This document shows positions 17,994 to 27,964 of a stretch of 64,000 nt of DNA, in pieces. Below the pieces are notes generated by a model. It worked only from the letters and a program-made list of their open reading frames with translations. It was not told where the DNA came from and made no database searches. Each line of letters begins with the position of its first letter. Position 1 is the first letter of the stretch. Origin of the DNA: Chitinophagaceae bacterium (GTDB taxonomy: Bacteria; Bacteroidota; Bacteroidia; Chitinophagales; UBA10324); the NCBI GenBank assembly GCA_016704325.1, contig JADJAG010000001.1, positions 248,001 to 312,000 of the forward strand. Reading direction: 5' to 3'. A program made the position numbers and the translations under genes.

Positions 17994-19268
17994 CTAAATA
18001 AGATCTTTCATTCTCAAAAAGATGTATCTGAATTCCTCGCCGCTAATTACTTTCAACATGATGTTTTTGGTTTTTGGATCGCTAAGTATCTTGTCAATAT
18101 TACCCAGTTCCATGTTTTTTACAGGTTGAAAGTTAATCTCCACCAATTCATCATCCGGCTTAATATCTGCCTCTGCTGCCGGAGAGTTAGGCTTTACCTG
18201 GAAAATTATGAAACGATTATAATTCGCTCCTCCACCAACAACTTCAATACCTACCCGGTCATAATCAAAGGAGTCATTTATCCTCGAATTGGGTTTGATG
18301 TACATTTTTGAGTTATTATAATCGAAGATGATACTAAACCTTTTCAGTAAGAAATTGCCAATGCTTCCATTTCGCTTGCTGGATTCAGACTTACTACCCC
18401 AATTGTCAAAATCAGGAAATGAGGTTACCACCTGGTTAAACGTATAATTTCCAATCGTCAGACTATTGGTACGGGCAAGGTTACCATGAACAATCCCATT
18501 CAAACCGAGTCCAAGCGTTGTTTCCAGCCTTTTTTCCGGAACAACCAGGCGACTATCAGAAAATCGTTGCAGCGATAACGGGAATCCGGCGCCTGTGTCG
18601 ATCAACAGGTCCAGTGGTATCTCTTCCATACTTTCCAGCAAGCAACTTCCCTTGATAAATGGTTTATTTGATCTGATCTCAATGGGTAATGCCTGATACT
18701 TTTTGCCGGGACTAAAATGAGCCACATCGTATATGCTCAACACTTTTTCGATATAATTTATTTTTACCACAAAACTGCTAAAGAATTCATAGCCCACAAT
18801 TCCGGTAACTTTAATTCCAAGATAGGTCGACAACAGGAACGGATCCTCATGAAATATGACTGCTGTCATAGGGAGGCTTTCAATTCCATGCATGGAAACT
18901 GAAATACCGCCAACCATTGCGGCTTTTACACCATCCAATTCACCAAGTCCTTTGATAATTATTTCTTTTCCAAGCTTTAGCTTTAGCAGGTCTTTAATTG
19001 CCGGATCTGTTATCGTAAAAACGCCAACGCCTGTGTCCAAAACAAAATTGAAAGGTCCTTTGCCGTTAAGCATCACTGGAATAATAATCAGGTTTCGATA
19101 AAATTTGTATGGGATGGTGACCTTCTTCTGATTTCCTGAAAAGCGAAAATAAGATTGGGCGTAGCTGCTATTGAAAACAAAGGACAAGGCTGCACAAACC
19201 AATATGGTTTTACAGAACGAAGTTCTTAGCCAATGTACAGATCGTTGCAGGCAGGCTTGAATTAGCAT
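17994..19268 (-). CDS. secreted retropepsin-like aspartyl protease with PDZ domain
   Basis: A 424-residue protein with an N-terminal hydrophobic segment (residues about 17-38, ending NSSYAQSYF) for export. Two retropepsin-type half sites are visible: FNFVLDTGVGVFTI near 78-90, where D-T-G is intact, and PLDLLIDTGAGFPLSL near 220-235. A C-terminal PDZ domain spans about 335-420, including PNSPAAEADIKPDDELVEIN. Aspartyl_protease_2/PDZ proteins are frequent in Bacteroidota with unknown substrates. The paired DTG motifs in one chain mimic the two lobes of a pepsin-type active site. It is the last gene of a minus-strand run that includes the sugar genes, separated from them by about 145 bases. Confidence 0.8.
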   Translation of the reverse strand: MLIQACLQRSVHWLRTSFCKTILVCAALSFVFNSSYAQSYFRFSGNQKKVTIPYKFYRNLIIIPVMLNGKGPFNFVLDTGVGVFTITDPAIKDLLKLKLGKEIIIKGLGELDGVKAAMVGGISVSMHGIESLPMTAVIFHEDPFLLSTYLGIKVTGIVGYEFFSSFVVKINYIEKVLSIYDVAHFSPGKKYQALPIEIRSNKPFIKGSCLLESMEEIPLDLLIDTGAGFPLSLQRFSDSRLVVPEKRLETTLGLGLNGIVHGNLARTNSLTIGNYTFNQVVTSFPDFDNWGSKSESSKRNGSIGNFLLKRFSIIFDYNNSKMYIKPNSRINDSFDYDRVGIEVVGGGANYNRFIIFQVKPNSPAAEADIKPDDELVEINFQPVKNMELGNIDKILSDPKTKNIMLKVISGEEFRYIFLRMKDLI

Positions 19269-19414
19269 GGTGAATAACAGGTAGACGCAAAGATTGCATC
19301 AACCGTTGGTTACATGCCAAATTAGTATGATTCTTTAATAAAGCCTAAAATGCCGCTGCTAACTTAAAGTATCAACATACAACAAAATTTTCAGCTGGCA
19401 CGTGTCAAGCAAAG

Positions 19415-20527
19415 CTACTTCCCGCCTTTCAATAATTTGTGAAAGACCTCTTCATACTGATCAGTAATATGTTCCCAGGTATACCTTTCTGTTATCCTGA
19501 TCCTGGACTTATCGCGATAAGATTGGGCAAGATTTTCATCGCCATCGATGCTATTGATCTTCTCTGCCAGGTCGCTTATGTCTTTCTTATAAAGTATGCC
19601 ATACTCCCCATCCTTTAATACTTCGCGATTGAATACGGTATCTAATGCTATTACACAATTTCCATATGCCAGCCCTTTTAACAATGCCGGATTGGTGCCA
19701 CCAAACTCATGACCATGTGTATATGCATACGCATTGGCATGAAGTTCTTTAATCAGCGTGCTGTCATTAATATGACCCAGAAATTTGATTCGCTCGGGAT
19801 CAGCAATTGCACGCAATTCTTCTTCAAATGGATTTTTGTAGACCGTACCACCTGCTATCGCTAAAACCCGTTTCGAATTTGATTTCAAAAAAGCTTTTAC
19901 AATGATATCTGCATTATTGTCGGGTACCAACCTGGAAGCGATAAGATAATATTGAAATGGTTCCAGACCGAGTTTACGGATTGCATCAGGATTCTCAGCA
20001 TATTTCAAATCAGCACCATAGGCAATATCTGTGGAGGTACAATTGAATTCCTTTTTATAATAATCCTGCATGCCTTTAGCATCCGTAATTACTACATTAA
20101 AGAACTTTGTGGCACACCAGGCACCGAAATAAAAATACTTTTTGCCGGCATTGCTCCATTTCGGACGCATCCATTCCAAGCCATCCACATTGATACAGTT
20201 GCGTTTACCAAACATACTCAACAACAATCCAAAAGGCCCATTCGCTGCATTGCAAAACAATACAACATCGGTACCTGAGAAAATTACTTTCCAGGTAGAT
20301 AAAAAGGAATGCGAAAATTGCGAAGTATTTTTCCCTTTCATTGAAGGGATATACTTCAACTTGATTCCACGGTATTCCGGTTGGAAATCCGTGAACATAT
20401 TTTTGTGAGCATAGACCGTTACTTCATGTCCCCTGTTGACCAGGCGGACACCAAGTTCTTCTGCAAAGGCTTCGTATCCGCTATAACCTGAAGGAATACC
20501 CCGTGTACCAAGAATGGCGATTTTCAT
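19415..20527 (-). CDS. family 4 glycosyltransferase (DUF1972 N-terminus)
   Basis: A 370-residue GT-B glycosyltransferase. The N-terminus MKIAILGTRGIPSGYSGYEA followed by FAEELGVRLVNRGHEVTVYAHK is the DUF1972 form seen in rhamnosyltransferases and relatives. The C-terminal donor-binding lobe has GHEFGGTNPALLKGLAYGN, the E-x7-E-like nucleotide-sugar site of GT4 enzymes. Its neighbours make dTDP-L-rhamnose (rfbD, rfbC), so a rhamnosyltransferase in O-antigen or capsule synthesis is a reasonable inference, not shown. It begins 54 bases after the rfbD stop, on the same strand. Confidence 0.85.
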   Translation of the reverse strand: MKIAILGTRGIPSGYSGYEAFAEELGVRLVNRGHEVTVYAHKNMFTDFQPEYRGIKLKYIPSMKGKNTSQFSHSFLSTWKVIFSGTDVVLFCNAANGPFGLLLSMFGKRNCINVDGLEWMRPKWSNAGKKYFYFGAWCATKFFNVVITDAKGMQDYYKKEFNCTSTDIAYGADLKYAENPDAIRKLGLEPFQYYLIASRLVPDNNADIIVKAFLKSNSKRVLAIAGGTVYKNPFEEELRAIADPERIKFLGHINDSTLIKELHANAYAYTHGHEFGGTNPALLKGLAYGNCVIALDTVFNREVLKDGEYGILYKKDISDLAEKINSIDGDENLAQSYRDKSRIRITERYTWEHITDQYEEVFHKLLKGGK

Positions 20528-20580
20528 GCTCTAAGTAGGCTGATCTTTTAAGTGTAGCACATTGGACAAACAACCTGCTA

Positions 20581-21435
20581 TTAATAATTTTCTTTCAGAA
20601 ATGCGGTAAGTGCATCTTTCCAATGCGGCATTGTATTGAGGTTGATCTTTTTCAAATTTGCGTTCTCTAAAACGGAATAAAAAGGTCGCTTTACCACCAG
20701 GGGGAAATCTTTTACACTGGCCTCAAACAATGGTGTTTTTAACTGAAGCGTATCAAAAATAGTCCGGGCAAACTCATACCATGATACTTCCCCTTCACAA
20801 GTCATATGGTAAACATCGAATGCATCAGATTCTATGAGTGATAAGGTATTCTTGGCGATCTCTTTGGTTGGTGTGGGTGTAAGAATTTCATCCTTCACTA
20901 CGCGCACTTCCGGTTTCTCTTTAGAAAGTTTCACCATGGTGGAGATGAAATTGCCTCCTTTTGCTCGGCAAGGCACTTTACCATAAATGCCGGATACACG
21001 AATTACGAAATGCCTTTCAGAATAGTTTAAAATAAACTGCTCGCCGGCATATTTGGTAACCGCATAAACACTTTGAGGAAATACTGCATCGGTCTCTACG
21101 TATGGCTTCTGTTTCCGGCCATCAAATACATAATCGGTTGAGTACTGAACCAGTTTATAGCCAAGGTCAGCAGATACTTTAGCAAGGTTTAATGAACCGA
21201 TACCATTGATTTTGAAAGCACCTTCAGGATCCGTTTCACACTTGGGAACATTGTGGGCTGCTGCAGTACATACAACAGCGTCAGCTTTTATTTCTCCAAG
21301 TACTTTTTTTACATTATCAATGTCGGCTATCTCAATATCCTGGTGTGTTAGTGGAAAAATTTCATGTTTTGACGCAAACACTTCACAAACATCAGTACCG
21401 AGCTGGCCATTTGCGCCTATTACTGCAACTTTCAT
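20581..21435 (-). CDS. rfbD: dTDP-4-dehydrorhamnose reductase
   Basis: A 284-residue extended SDR. The Rossmann motif GANGQLGTDV starts at residue 8, the RfbD signature YSTDYVFDG is near 117-125, and the catalytic pair is in YAVTKYAGEQ (Tyr/Lys, near 145). RfbD reduces dTDP-4-keto-L-rhamnose to dTDP-L-rhamnose with NADPH, the last step of the donor pathway. rfbC, the preceding enzyme, lies two genes upstream on the same strand; rfbA and rfbB are not in the window. Gene spacing (84 and 54 bases to neighbours) supports an operon. Confidence 0.88.
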   Translation of the reverse strand: MKVAVIGANGQLGTDVCEVFASKHEIFPLTHQDIEIADIDNVKKVLGEIKADAVVCTAAAHNVPKCETDPEGAFKINGIGSLNLAKVSADLGYKLVQYSTDYVFDGRKQKPYVETDAVFPQSVYAVTKYAGEQFILNYSERHFVIRVSGIYGKVPCRAKGGNFISTMVKLSKEKPEVRVVKDEILTPTPTKEIAKNTLSLIESDAFDVYHMTCEGEVSWYEFARTIFDTLQLKTPLFEASVKDFPLVVKRPFYSVLENANLKKINLNTMPHWKDALTAFLKENY

Positions 21436-21518
21436 AGAAGAAAAAATTTCCTGTTGAGGATTACAATTTTAATTCAATAATTCACCTGAATGGTACGATT
21501 CCTGATTTTTGACTGCGA

Positions 21519-22469
21519 TCAGATTTTCTTGAAGACTTGAATGTTATAGTAATTTGGATTCTCAAAATCCTTGAACTTATCAAAGTTATGAACGAGTTCA
21601 TCAAGAATTGATTCCACACTGTGTGTCGGCTTAAAGCTCAGCATGTTTGTAGCTTTCTCACTGGTAACTTTGTAATTGCGAAAATCCTGCACATTCTTGA
21701 TATTCAATTTAATCTTCTTCTTCATTTTGGTATCTACGGCTTCCTTAACAAAATCCGCAACCTCTCCTACTGTATAGTTTCCTGAAGCAATATTGAAAAT
21801 GCCTGAAATTTCCGATGCAGATTCAATGGCACGGATATAGGCGCTTGTTGCATCCTGCAGTGCAAGAATGGGGCGCCAGATAGATGGATTGTTAATGATA
21901 ATTTCTCCTGTAGCAACGGCGGTTTTGAACATGGTATTGACAATCAAATCCAGCCTCATACGCGGGCTATAGCCACTTACCGTGCCTTGACGAAAAGCAA
22001 TTACAGAAAAATTCTTATCACTCATTTGAATTACTGCCTGCTCGCCCTGGAGCTTTGATATTCCATATGGGTAGTTTGAGACAGCAGGAGAACTTTCATC
22101 ATACAATTCATTTACAGTATAACCATAAACCGAACAGGAACCTGCATAAATAAACCGTTTTGCGCCTGCACGTTTGGCAATGTAAGCCAGGTAGGCTGGT
22201 GAAGAAGCATTACTTACAAAATTCTTGGCTGGAGAAAATTCAGCCATGGGATCATTAGAAAGACCGGCCAGGAAAATTACTTCGTCATAGCCTTCCAGTT
22301 CCTTTTCGGTCAAATCAAAAATATCCTTTTGAATCACTTTCACTTCCTTCGGAAGGTTGTTTCCAAACCAAAGCAGATCCACCACATCTACTTCGTATCC
22401 TCTGTCGAGCACTTTCGGAATGAGCGCAGAACCAATGTAACCTGCTCCACCGGCAATTAAAATTTTCAT
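21519..22469 (-). CDS. NAD-dependent epimerase/dehydratase (extended SDR)
   Basis: A 316-residue extended SDR: nucleotide-binding GGAGYIGSALIP at the N-terminus, IFLAGLSNDP near 65-75, SCSVYGYT near 108, and the catalytic YPYGISKLQGEQ (Tyr/Lys) near 135. The family covers UDP-glucose 4-epimerases and nucleotide-sugar dehydratases. The exact substrate cannot be read from sequence, but its place between rfbC and rfbD implies a nucleotide sugar for the same surface glycan. It is 93 bases from rfbC and 83 from rfbD, all minus strand. Confidence 0.85.
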   Translation of the reverse strand: MKILIAGGAGYIGSALIPKVLDRGYEVDVVDLLWFGNNLPKEVKVIQKDIFDLTEKELEGYDEVIFLAGLSNDPMAEFSPAKNFVSNASSPAYLAYIAKRAGAKRFIYAGSCSVYGYTVNELYDESSPAVSNYPYGISKLQGEQAVIQMSDKNFSVIAFRQGTVSGYSPRMRLDLIVNTMFKTAVATGEIIINNPSIWRPILALQDATSAYIRAIESASEISGIFNIASGNYTVGEVADFVKEAVDTKMKKKIKLNIKNVQDFRNYKVTSEKATNMLSFKPTHSVESILDELVHNFDKFKDFENPNYYNIQVFKKI

Positions 22470-22562
22470 TGTATCAGTTGATTAATTGTTATGAAAGAAT
22501 CTTTTAAAACGTACTTAATAAAATCAGCACTTTAATGATGTTGATTCGGGTTTCCGTTAGCA

Positions 22563-23132
22563 TCAGAACTTGAAAAAATCTGACTCCGGTCGGGCACTCC
22601 ATTCTGCCAGCGTCTGGGCCACTTCATCTTTTTTTGAGAGAATTGGATTCTTTACAGGCCATTCCACATTAATTGCCGGATCATTCCAGCGGATACCGCT
22701 CTCCCCTTTGTTGTTGTACATGCCTGTACAGATATACTGTATTTCAGCATAGTCACTCAGCACTGCAAAACCCCTGGCAAAACTTGGAGGAGCGTATATC
22801 ATGAGTTTATTTTCTGCAGAAACCTCACGACCGTACCACTTTCCAAAGGTTGGAGATCCTTTACGTATGTCAACCGCTACCAGGAAAGCAGCACCTACCG
22901 GTACCCGCATTAACTTTCCCATTCCGGGTTCCCATTGAAAATGCAAGCCCCGCACCACATCTTTAACTGATCCGCTATGATTGTGTTGCACGAAATCGTG
23001 GGGTAAACCCATTTCTTTGAATTGATCCTGCCTGAACGTTTCCATAAAGAAACCGCGCTCATCCTGGAATACTTCCGGCTGCAAAACAACTACCCCGTCA
23101 CTGAGGTGCTTTGATTCAATACTTATCTTCAT
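22563..23132 (-). CDS. rfbC: dTDP-4-dehydrorhamnose 3,5-epimerase
   Basis: A 189-residue cupin, the normal size for RmlC. The family motifs are present: QDERGFFMETFRQDQF near 23-38, NHSGSVKDVVRGLHFQWEPG (active-site His in RGLHFQ) near 50-68, and the catalytic region DIRKGSPTFGKWYG near 88-101 with YAPPSFARGFAVLSD near 113-127. It epimerises C3 and C5 of dTDP-4-keto-6-deoxyglucose, one step before RfbD. It is first in the rfbC-epimerase-rfbD-glycosyltransferase run and has a promoter-like element immediately upstream. Confidence 0.93.
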   Translation of the reverse strand: MKISIESKHLSDGVVVLQPEVFQDERGFFMETFRQDQFKEMGLPHDFVQHNHSGSVKDVVRGLHFQWEPGMGKLMRVPVGAAFLVAVDIRKGSPTFGKWYGREVSAENKLMIYAPPSFARGFAVLSDYAEIQYICTGMYNNKGESGIRWNDPAINVEWPVKNPILSKKDEVAQTLAEWSARPESDFFKF

Positions 23133-23466
23133 ACCTGATGATGTTAAGGATTTTTTAAAGTTCGCGCAAAGATAAACGAATCGATAAGAAATCCGAATGA
23201 TGCAGGATTTTATAAGGTGCGATATACCAACTTAATAACATGAATAATACTCCGAGAGGCAATGAGGATGTCAAAGTCCTATGATTTCATTACAGGCAAT
23301 AACATTTAAGCAATAAACGATAGCATGCGCCTTGTAGTAAATCGTGGATTTCCATGAAATTTTTTTGCAAAACGTCACGTCATGTCAATTAAATTATCCG
23401 GCAGACCTCTAATGAAAAGGGAATAACCAAAAGCTAAGCTTTTAACTTAAAAAAATGATAGCTGCT
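23133..23466. other. intergenic region between rfbC and trxB
   Basis: 334 bases holding the rfbC promoter (23167-23197) at one end. A short palindrome AAAAGCTAAGCTTTT sits at 23429-23443, 23 bases past the trxB stop, but it lacks a following T run on the minus strand, so I do not call it a terminator. No gene-like open frame is seen. Confidence 0.4.
23167..23197 (-). promoter_or_regulatory. probable Bacteroidota-type promoter of rfbC
   Basis: On the minus strand TATCTTTG fits the -7 element exactly, and TTCG lies 19 bases upstream in place of TTTG at -33. The -7 ends 34 bases before the rfbC ATG. One mismatch in the -33 lowers confidence. Confidence 0.5.
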
Positions 23467-24408
23467 TTAATGTACCCCAATTGCAGAGAGATATCTTTCT
23501 GCATCAAGTGCTGCCATACAGCCTGATCCGGCTGCAGTTACAGCCTGCCTGTAAGTTTTATCCTGTACATCACCGGCTGCGAAAACCCCTGCCACATTGG
23601 TTCTGGTTGAACCGCAAATTGTTTTAATATATCCCTGCTCATCTGTATCAATGTAATCTTTGAATGGCAAGGCATTCGGCTGATGCCCAATTGCAACAAA
23701 AAATCCTTTTACGGGAATATCGGTGACTTCGTTAGTCACATTGTTTATTATGCGAACACCTTCCACCAATTTATCTCCCAATATTTCCATCGTTTCACTG
23801 TTCCAATAGACTTTAATTTTGGGATTCTTCAAAACACGCTCCTGCATGACAGCAGATGCCCTCATTTTATCTCTTCGAACGATCATATGAACCATTGGAG
23901 ATAAATTTGAAAGATAGAGGGCTTCTTCACAGGCAGTATCTCCGGCTCCGACAATGGCCAATTCCTGTCCCTTATAAAAGAATCCATCACAAACTGCACA
24001 AGCTGAAACCCCGCTCCCATTAAGCCTTTGTTCTGATGGCAATCCGAGCCATTTCGCAGCTGCACCTGTAGCAATTATTACGGTATGGGCAAGCAACTCT
24101 TCTCCGGAATCAAGATAAAGTTTGTGTATGGGACCTTCAAAATTCACTTTGGTGATCAAGCCAAATTTTATATCTGCCCCCATTCTTTCAGCCTGTTGTC
24201 GAAACTCTTCCATCATTTCAGGACCCTGCACCCCTTTGGGATAGCCGGGATAATTCTCTACTTCTGTTGTCAGCATCAATTGCCCTCCGGGTTCTATCCC
24301 CTGATACATTACAGGGAAAAGATTTGCCCGCGAAGCGTAAATAGCTGCTGTATAACCGGCAGGGCCAGAGCCTACTATAAGACATTTATGCACTTTTGAA
24401 TCGCTCAT
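23467..24408 (-). CDS. trxB: thioredoxin-disulfide reductase
   Basis: A 313-residue low-molecular-weight thioredoxin reductase. FAD-binding GSGPAGYTAAIYASRA is at the N-terminus, the redox CxxC is CAVC near residue 137 (SACAVCDGFFYKG), NADPH-binding is GAGDTACEEALYLS, and the C-terminal FAD site is GVFAAGDVQDKTYRQ. It passes electrons from NADPH to thioredoxin in the cytoplasm. Length is normal. About 150 bases separate it from the DUF4249 gene upstream of it on the same strand, so co-transcription is uncertain. Confidence 0.96.
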   Translation of the reverse strand: MSDSKVHKCLIVGSGPAGYTAAIYASRANLFPVMYQGIEPGGQLMLTTEVENYPGYPKGVQGPEMMEEFRQQAERMGADIKFGLITKVNFEGPIHKLYLDSGEELLAHTVIIATGAAAKWLGLPSEQRLNGSGVSACAVCDGFFYKGQELAIVGAGDTACEEALYLSNLSPMVHMIVRRDKMRASAVMQERVLKNPKIKVYWNSETMEILGDKLVEGVRIINNVTNEVTDIPVKGFFVAIGHQPNALPFKDYIDTDEQGYIKTICGSTRTNVAGVFAAGDVQDKTYRQAVTAAGSGCMAALDAERYLSAIGVH

Positions 24409-24557
24409 CTTGCGTTTTTATTTTGTTCTATGATCAGGTTGAAAGACAAAAATCCATAATAAAAAGTTTCCTTAAACAATTTCTCGGTAAAAAGAATCAA
24501 CATCAATACAACTCTGTAAGGTTGGAATTTAAGAAGCGAGTACTGGCGGAAAGCTGA

Positions 24558-25505
24558 CTATTCAGGCACAATTAATGATTTAAAGGTTGATGAATATCCA
24601 CCCCAAATGCCTTGCCCACCATTGATATTAGACTGAATAATGACCGGTGTAGCAAATGGACTACCCTGCCCACCAAGTTCAAATTCAACAGTGCGCCAAA
24701 AATCAAAGTGCGCTTTATCAATAGCCGCCCATTTTACGGAAATGGTATCTCCCTTACGGAATAGTCCATAATTATCAAATGCTGCAGTATCGTTTCTGTC
24801 TACACCTCTGTCGAGAGGAAAATCAAACGTATTGCCATTAATTAATACGTCTTCGAATACTGAGTTAAAGCCGGGTAAGTATCTTTCATTATTAACGCTG
24901 GTAAAATAGCGGATATACTGCCCTAATTCCTGAGGATCAGAAAAACGGCAAATAAGTTCTACCAACGTGTCGTTGTCCTGATCTGCTCCCGTTTGATACC
25001 AGATTGAATCAAGTGGTAAGGGCTGAGGAATGGTAGTAATGGCTGTTAACAGTTTGCCTTCCGTTTCAATATTTAGTGTATAGGTTTTGCCTACTTCACC
25101 TATCATTCCAAATCCAACATATGCTGAAATCGATGTGCCCAGGGTATCAATATTAAATTCTGTAAGCTGTATGGTTTGTGTGCCATCAGAGACGGTAATC
25201 ACAGCATCATGCACAAAGATTTCAGAAAGCGAATCAAGATAAAACGTAGAGTAATATTCAGTAGTTTTGGTGAGTAAGAGGTAAGGTGGCAATCCTGATT
25301 CAATATATCCTTCTACCACAAACTGTGCTTCACCACTGCCGGTTTCAATCGTAATATCTTTCTCGCAGGCTGTCAGTAATAGCAAAATCTGCAAAAGCAA
25401 AATATTGCCATACCAACCGAAAGAGAACGTAGGCTTATCACCAAACCTGGCGAGTGTACGCTGCAACAAATTTAATAGCTTATTAAGTATCTTCCCTTGC
25501 TGCAT
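24558..25505 (-). CDS. DUF4249 lipoprotein, partner of TonB receptor
   Basis: A 315-residue lipoprotein: a hydrophobic segment ends in LLLLTAC (Cys near residue 47), followed by EKDITIETGSGEAQFVVEGY and IESGLPPYLLLTKT, the DUF4249 start pattern. The start ATG overlaps the TGA of the upstream receptor gene by one base (TGATG), so the two are translationally coupled. DUF4249 proteins are encoded next to CarboxypepD_reg TonB receptors across Bacteroidota and probably act as the surface partner, as SusD does for SusC; the ligand is unknown. The segment before the signal is longer than usual, a result of the coupling start. Confidence 0.85.
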   Translation of the reverse strand: MQQGKILNKLLNLLQRTLARFGDKPTFSFGWYGNILLLQILLLLTACEKDITIETGSGEAQFVVEGYIESGLPPYLLLTKTTEYYSTFYLDSLSEIFVHDAVITVSDGTQTIQLTEFNIDTLGTSISAYVGFGMIGEVGKTYTLNIETEGKLLTAITTIPQPLPLDSIWYQTGADQDNDTLVELICRFSDPQELGQYIRYFTSVNNERYLPGFNSVFEDVLINGNTFDFPLDRGVDRNDTAAFDNYGLFRKGDTISVKWAAIDKAHFDFWRTVEFELGGQGSPFATPVIIQSNINGGQGIWGGYSSTFKSLIVPE

Positions 25506-27874
25506 CAGAACTTAAAATTGTAGGTAATAGATGGAATGATTGGAAACAAACTCACTTGCTTTGCCTGAACAGTTATTTGTTCATCCTGAAGGAATGTACC
25601 GTCGTAGGATGTATAAATAAAGTAAGGATTCGCCCTGTTGTAAACATTATAAATGGAGAAACTCCATCCCGATTGAAACTTCCTGTCTTTTCTGCCTTCA
25701 TATGTTGCAGCAATGTCTAATCGGTTATATGCCGGTAAGCGGGTAGTGTTTACTCCACTATAATAGGTTAGTATATTGCCTTCAATAAAATACTTTGAAT
25801 CAGGTAACGTAAATGCAATGCCTGTCTGGAAAACGAAAGTTGCACCAAAGGTCCAGTGTTCATTCAGACGGTATGATCCAACCACTGAAACATTATGGCG
25901 CCGGTCGTATCGGTATGGGAAAGCCTCTCCTTTATTAAGATCTTCAAAAACACGATCCGTAAAAGCGAGTGTATATCCTACCCAGCCGGTGAAGTCTCCT
26001 AACTTTTTATTTACAAAGAACTCAATGCCATAAGAAGATCCTTCACCGAAAACAAAACTCTCTTCGAGGTTTTCATTGGGGGTAGGTGTGTAACCTTCCC
26101 TGTACTCAATCTGGTTTAACAATTTCTTATAATAAACTTCCACAGAAGTTTCAATTGCATTTTCCATAAAGTTCTTAAAAAAACCAAGTGAATATTGATA
26201 CCCGATCTGTGGTTTTACAAGGGTCGAACTTGGTACCCAAATATCTGTGGGCAATGTAGTACCGTTGTTAGAGACCAGGTGTATATATTGATTGTTAATT
26301 GTTACCGCAGCTTTGAGAGAAGAAGTTCTGTTCAAAGCGAAACGCGCCATAAGCCTTGGCTCTAATCCACCATAGGTTTTTATGTGTTGCCCGGGAGCAT
26401 AAATAATGGTGTCCTCCGGCAAACCGGTAAATTGATCATAAATTATTTGCGATGACGGACCTACCTGCTCAAAAGCTGAAATCCTGATTCCGCCATTGAG
26501 CTGCAGGCTTTCCGTAACATCAAACTGGTCCTGAACATATGCAGCAGCCTCATGCGCATACAGTTTCTGTGTTCCTTCAGGATTAAACTCTACATCGCCA
26601 CTCCTGCCTGAAACACTGCTTGGCTGAAAAATATGATAGATGTAATTGAACCCGAATTTCATCTGATGTCGCACATTAGGGAAATAATCGAAATCAAGCT
26701 TTGTATTAAAATCCCGGATGCCCGAAAGAAGCGAGAATTCAAAAATATCCTGATTGGCACCCAGTTCAAACTGGTAGTCCTGGTAAATTACAGAAGCATT
26801 CAAAAACAGTTTATTGCTGAAAAGATGATTCCAGCGTAATGTTGCAGTTGAGTTTCCCCATGGAATAGAAAGGTTTATATCATCGCTTTTGAAAGCGAAA
26901 ACATCACGCCCGAAATAGCCGCTGAGAAAGAGTTTATTATTATCGGAAAATTGATAGTTGGCCTTTGCATTCAGGTCATAGAAATAATAAGTAGATCCTT
27001 TAAAGTCAGAATTCTGAATAAAAGGCCTGGTAATTACATCGAAGTATGTTCTTCTTCCTGAAATGATGAAGGAACTCTTTTCCTTTACAATAGGTCCTTC
27101 AAGTGTCAGTCGTGTTGCTATAGTCCCAATACCTCCTGAACCATGAAAGGATTGGTTATTTCCGTCCTTCATGCTGATATCCAATACGGAGGATATTCTT
27201 CCGCCGTATTCAGCAGGCATGCCTTCTTTATACAAGGTAGTATTATGGATCGCATCAGAATTAAAAACAGAGAAAAAACCAAAAAGATGTGAAGCATTAT
27301 AAACTGTTGCTTCATCAAGCAGAATCAGGTTCTGGTCTGGTCCGCCACCACGGACATAAAAACCGGAAGATCCTTCTCCTCCGCCTTGTATTCCGGGAAG
27401 CAGTTGAATGGTCTTCAAAATATCCTGCTCACCGAAAATTACGGGAAGCGTTTTAATTCGTTCCATAGACAAGTCAAATTTGCCCATTTGAGAACTTCTG
27501 ACATTATCGTCTTTTGTATCAGCTGCGTCCACAACAATTTCCTGAATCTCATTGACTTCCGTTTCCATATTGATATTCAATCGCAGGTTCTGACTGATGA
27601 GGATGGTCGAATCAATCTGCACAAAACCCAAGAATGAAAACACAAGCGTGTAGGTACCCGGTGACAATGAAAGAGAATAGAAACCATAATCATTAGTTGA
27701 TGCGCCTGTGGTAGTGCCCTTAACTCCAATGGTGCATCCAATCATACTCTCCCCGCTTCCGGCTTCTTTCACAAAACCACTGATCGTCAGTTTGTCTTGG
27801 GCGAATAGCAGATTCGGGGCGTGCGCAAAAAGTATCAGCAGAAAAAATGGAAAACAAAAAAAGCACCTATTCAT
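25505..27874 (-). CDS. TonB-dependent receptor with carboxypeptidase-like N-terminal domain
   Basis: A 789-residue outer-membrane receptor. After the signal peptide (ending NLLFAQD) comes a CarboxypepD_reg-like domain at about 28-110 (ISGFVKEAGSGESMIGCTIG), a plug at about 125-235 with TIQLLPGIQGGGEGSSGFYV then RGGGPDQNLILLDEA, and a barrel to the end (IIPSITYNFKF). GFYVRGG and the LLDEATVYN loop are typical of the receptors coupled to DUF4249. It would import an unknown ligand with TonB. The stop overlaps the DUF4249 start. Two inverted repeats lie in the 290-base upstream region. Confidence 0.92.
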   Translation of the reverse strand: MNRCFFCFPFFLLILFAHAPNLLFAQDKLTISGFVKEAGSGESMIGCTIGVKGTTTGASTNDYGFYSLSLSPGTYTLVFSFLGFVQIDSTILISQNLRLNINMETEVNEIQEIVVDAADTKDDNVRSSQMGKFDLSMERIKTLPVIFGEQDILKTIQLLPGIQGGGEGSSGFYVRGGGPDQNLILLDEATVYNASHLFGFFSVFNSDAIHNTTLYKEGMPAEYGGRISSVLDISMKDGNNQSFHGSGGIGTIATRLTLEGPIVKEKSSFIISGRRTYFDVITRPFIQNSDFKGSTYYFYDLNAKANYQFSDNNKLFLSGYFGRDVFAFKSDDINLSIPWGNSTATLRWNHLFSNKLFLNASVIYQDYQFELGANQDIFEFSLLSGIRDFNTKLDFDYFPNVRHQMKFGFNYIYHIFQPSSVSGRSGDVEFNPEGTQKLYAHEAAAYVQDQFDVTESLQLNGGIRISAFEQVGPSSQIIYDQFTGLPEDTIIYAPGQHIKTYGGLEPRLMARFALNRTSSLKAAVTINNQYIHLVSNNGTTLPTDIWVPSSTLVKPQIGYQYSLGFFKNFMENAIETSVEVYYKKLLNQIEYREGYTPTPNENLEESFVFGEGSSYGIEFFVNKKLGDFTGWVGYTLAFTDRVFEDLNKGEAFPYRYDRRHNVSVVGSYRLNEHWTFGATFVFQTGIAFTLPDSKYFIEGNILTYYSGVNTTRLPAYNRLDIAATYEGRKDRKFQSGWSFSIYNVYNRANPYFIYTSYDGTFLQDEQITVQAKQVSLFPIIPSITYNFKF

Positions 27875-27936
27875 ATTTTTTATCTCCGTACATGCGCAAC
27901 ATGCTTTTTTGTCTTAAACCTGATACCGTTGAATAA

Positions 27937-27964
27937 ATTCATTTCAGGGTTTCTGAAAATGAAT
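27937..27964. repeat. imperfect inverted repeat upstream of TonB receptor
   Basis: ATTCATTTCAG pairs with CTGAAAATGAAT (one bulged base) around a GGTTT loop, 63 bases before the receptor start. It could be a leader hairpin or operator. There is no T run, so it is not a terminator for either strand. Confidence 0.4.

Noticed and set aside
23429..23443. AAAAGCTAAGCTTTT palindrome after trxB
   Set aside because: Stem is short and A/T-rich and no T run follows on the trxB strand, so it is not a convincing terminator.
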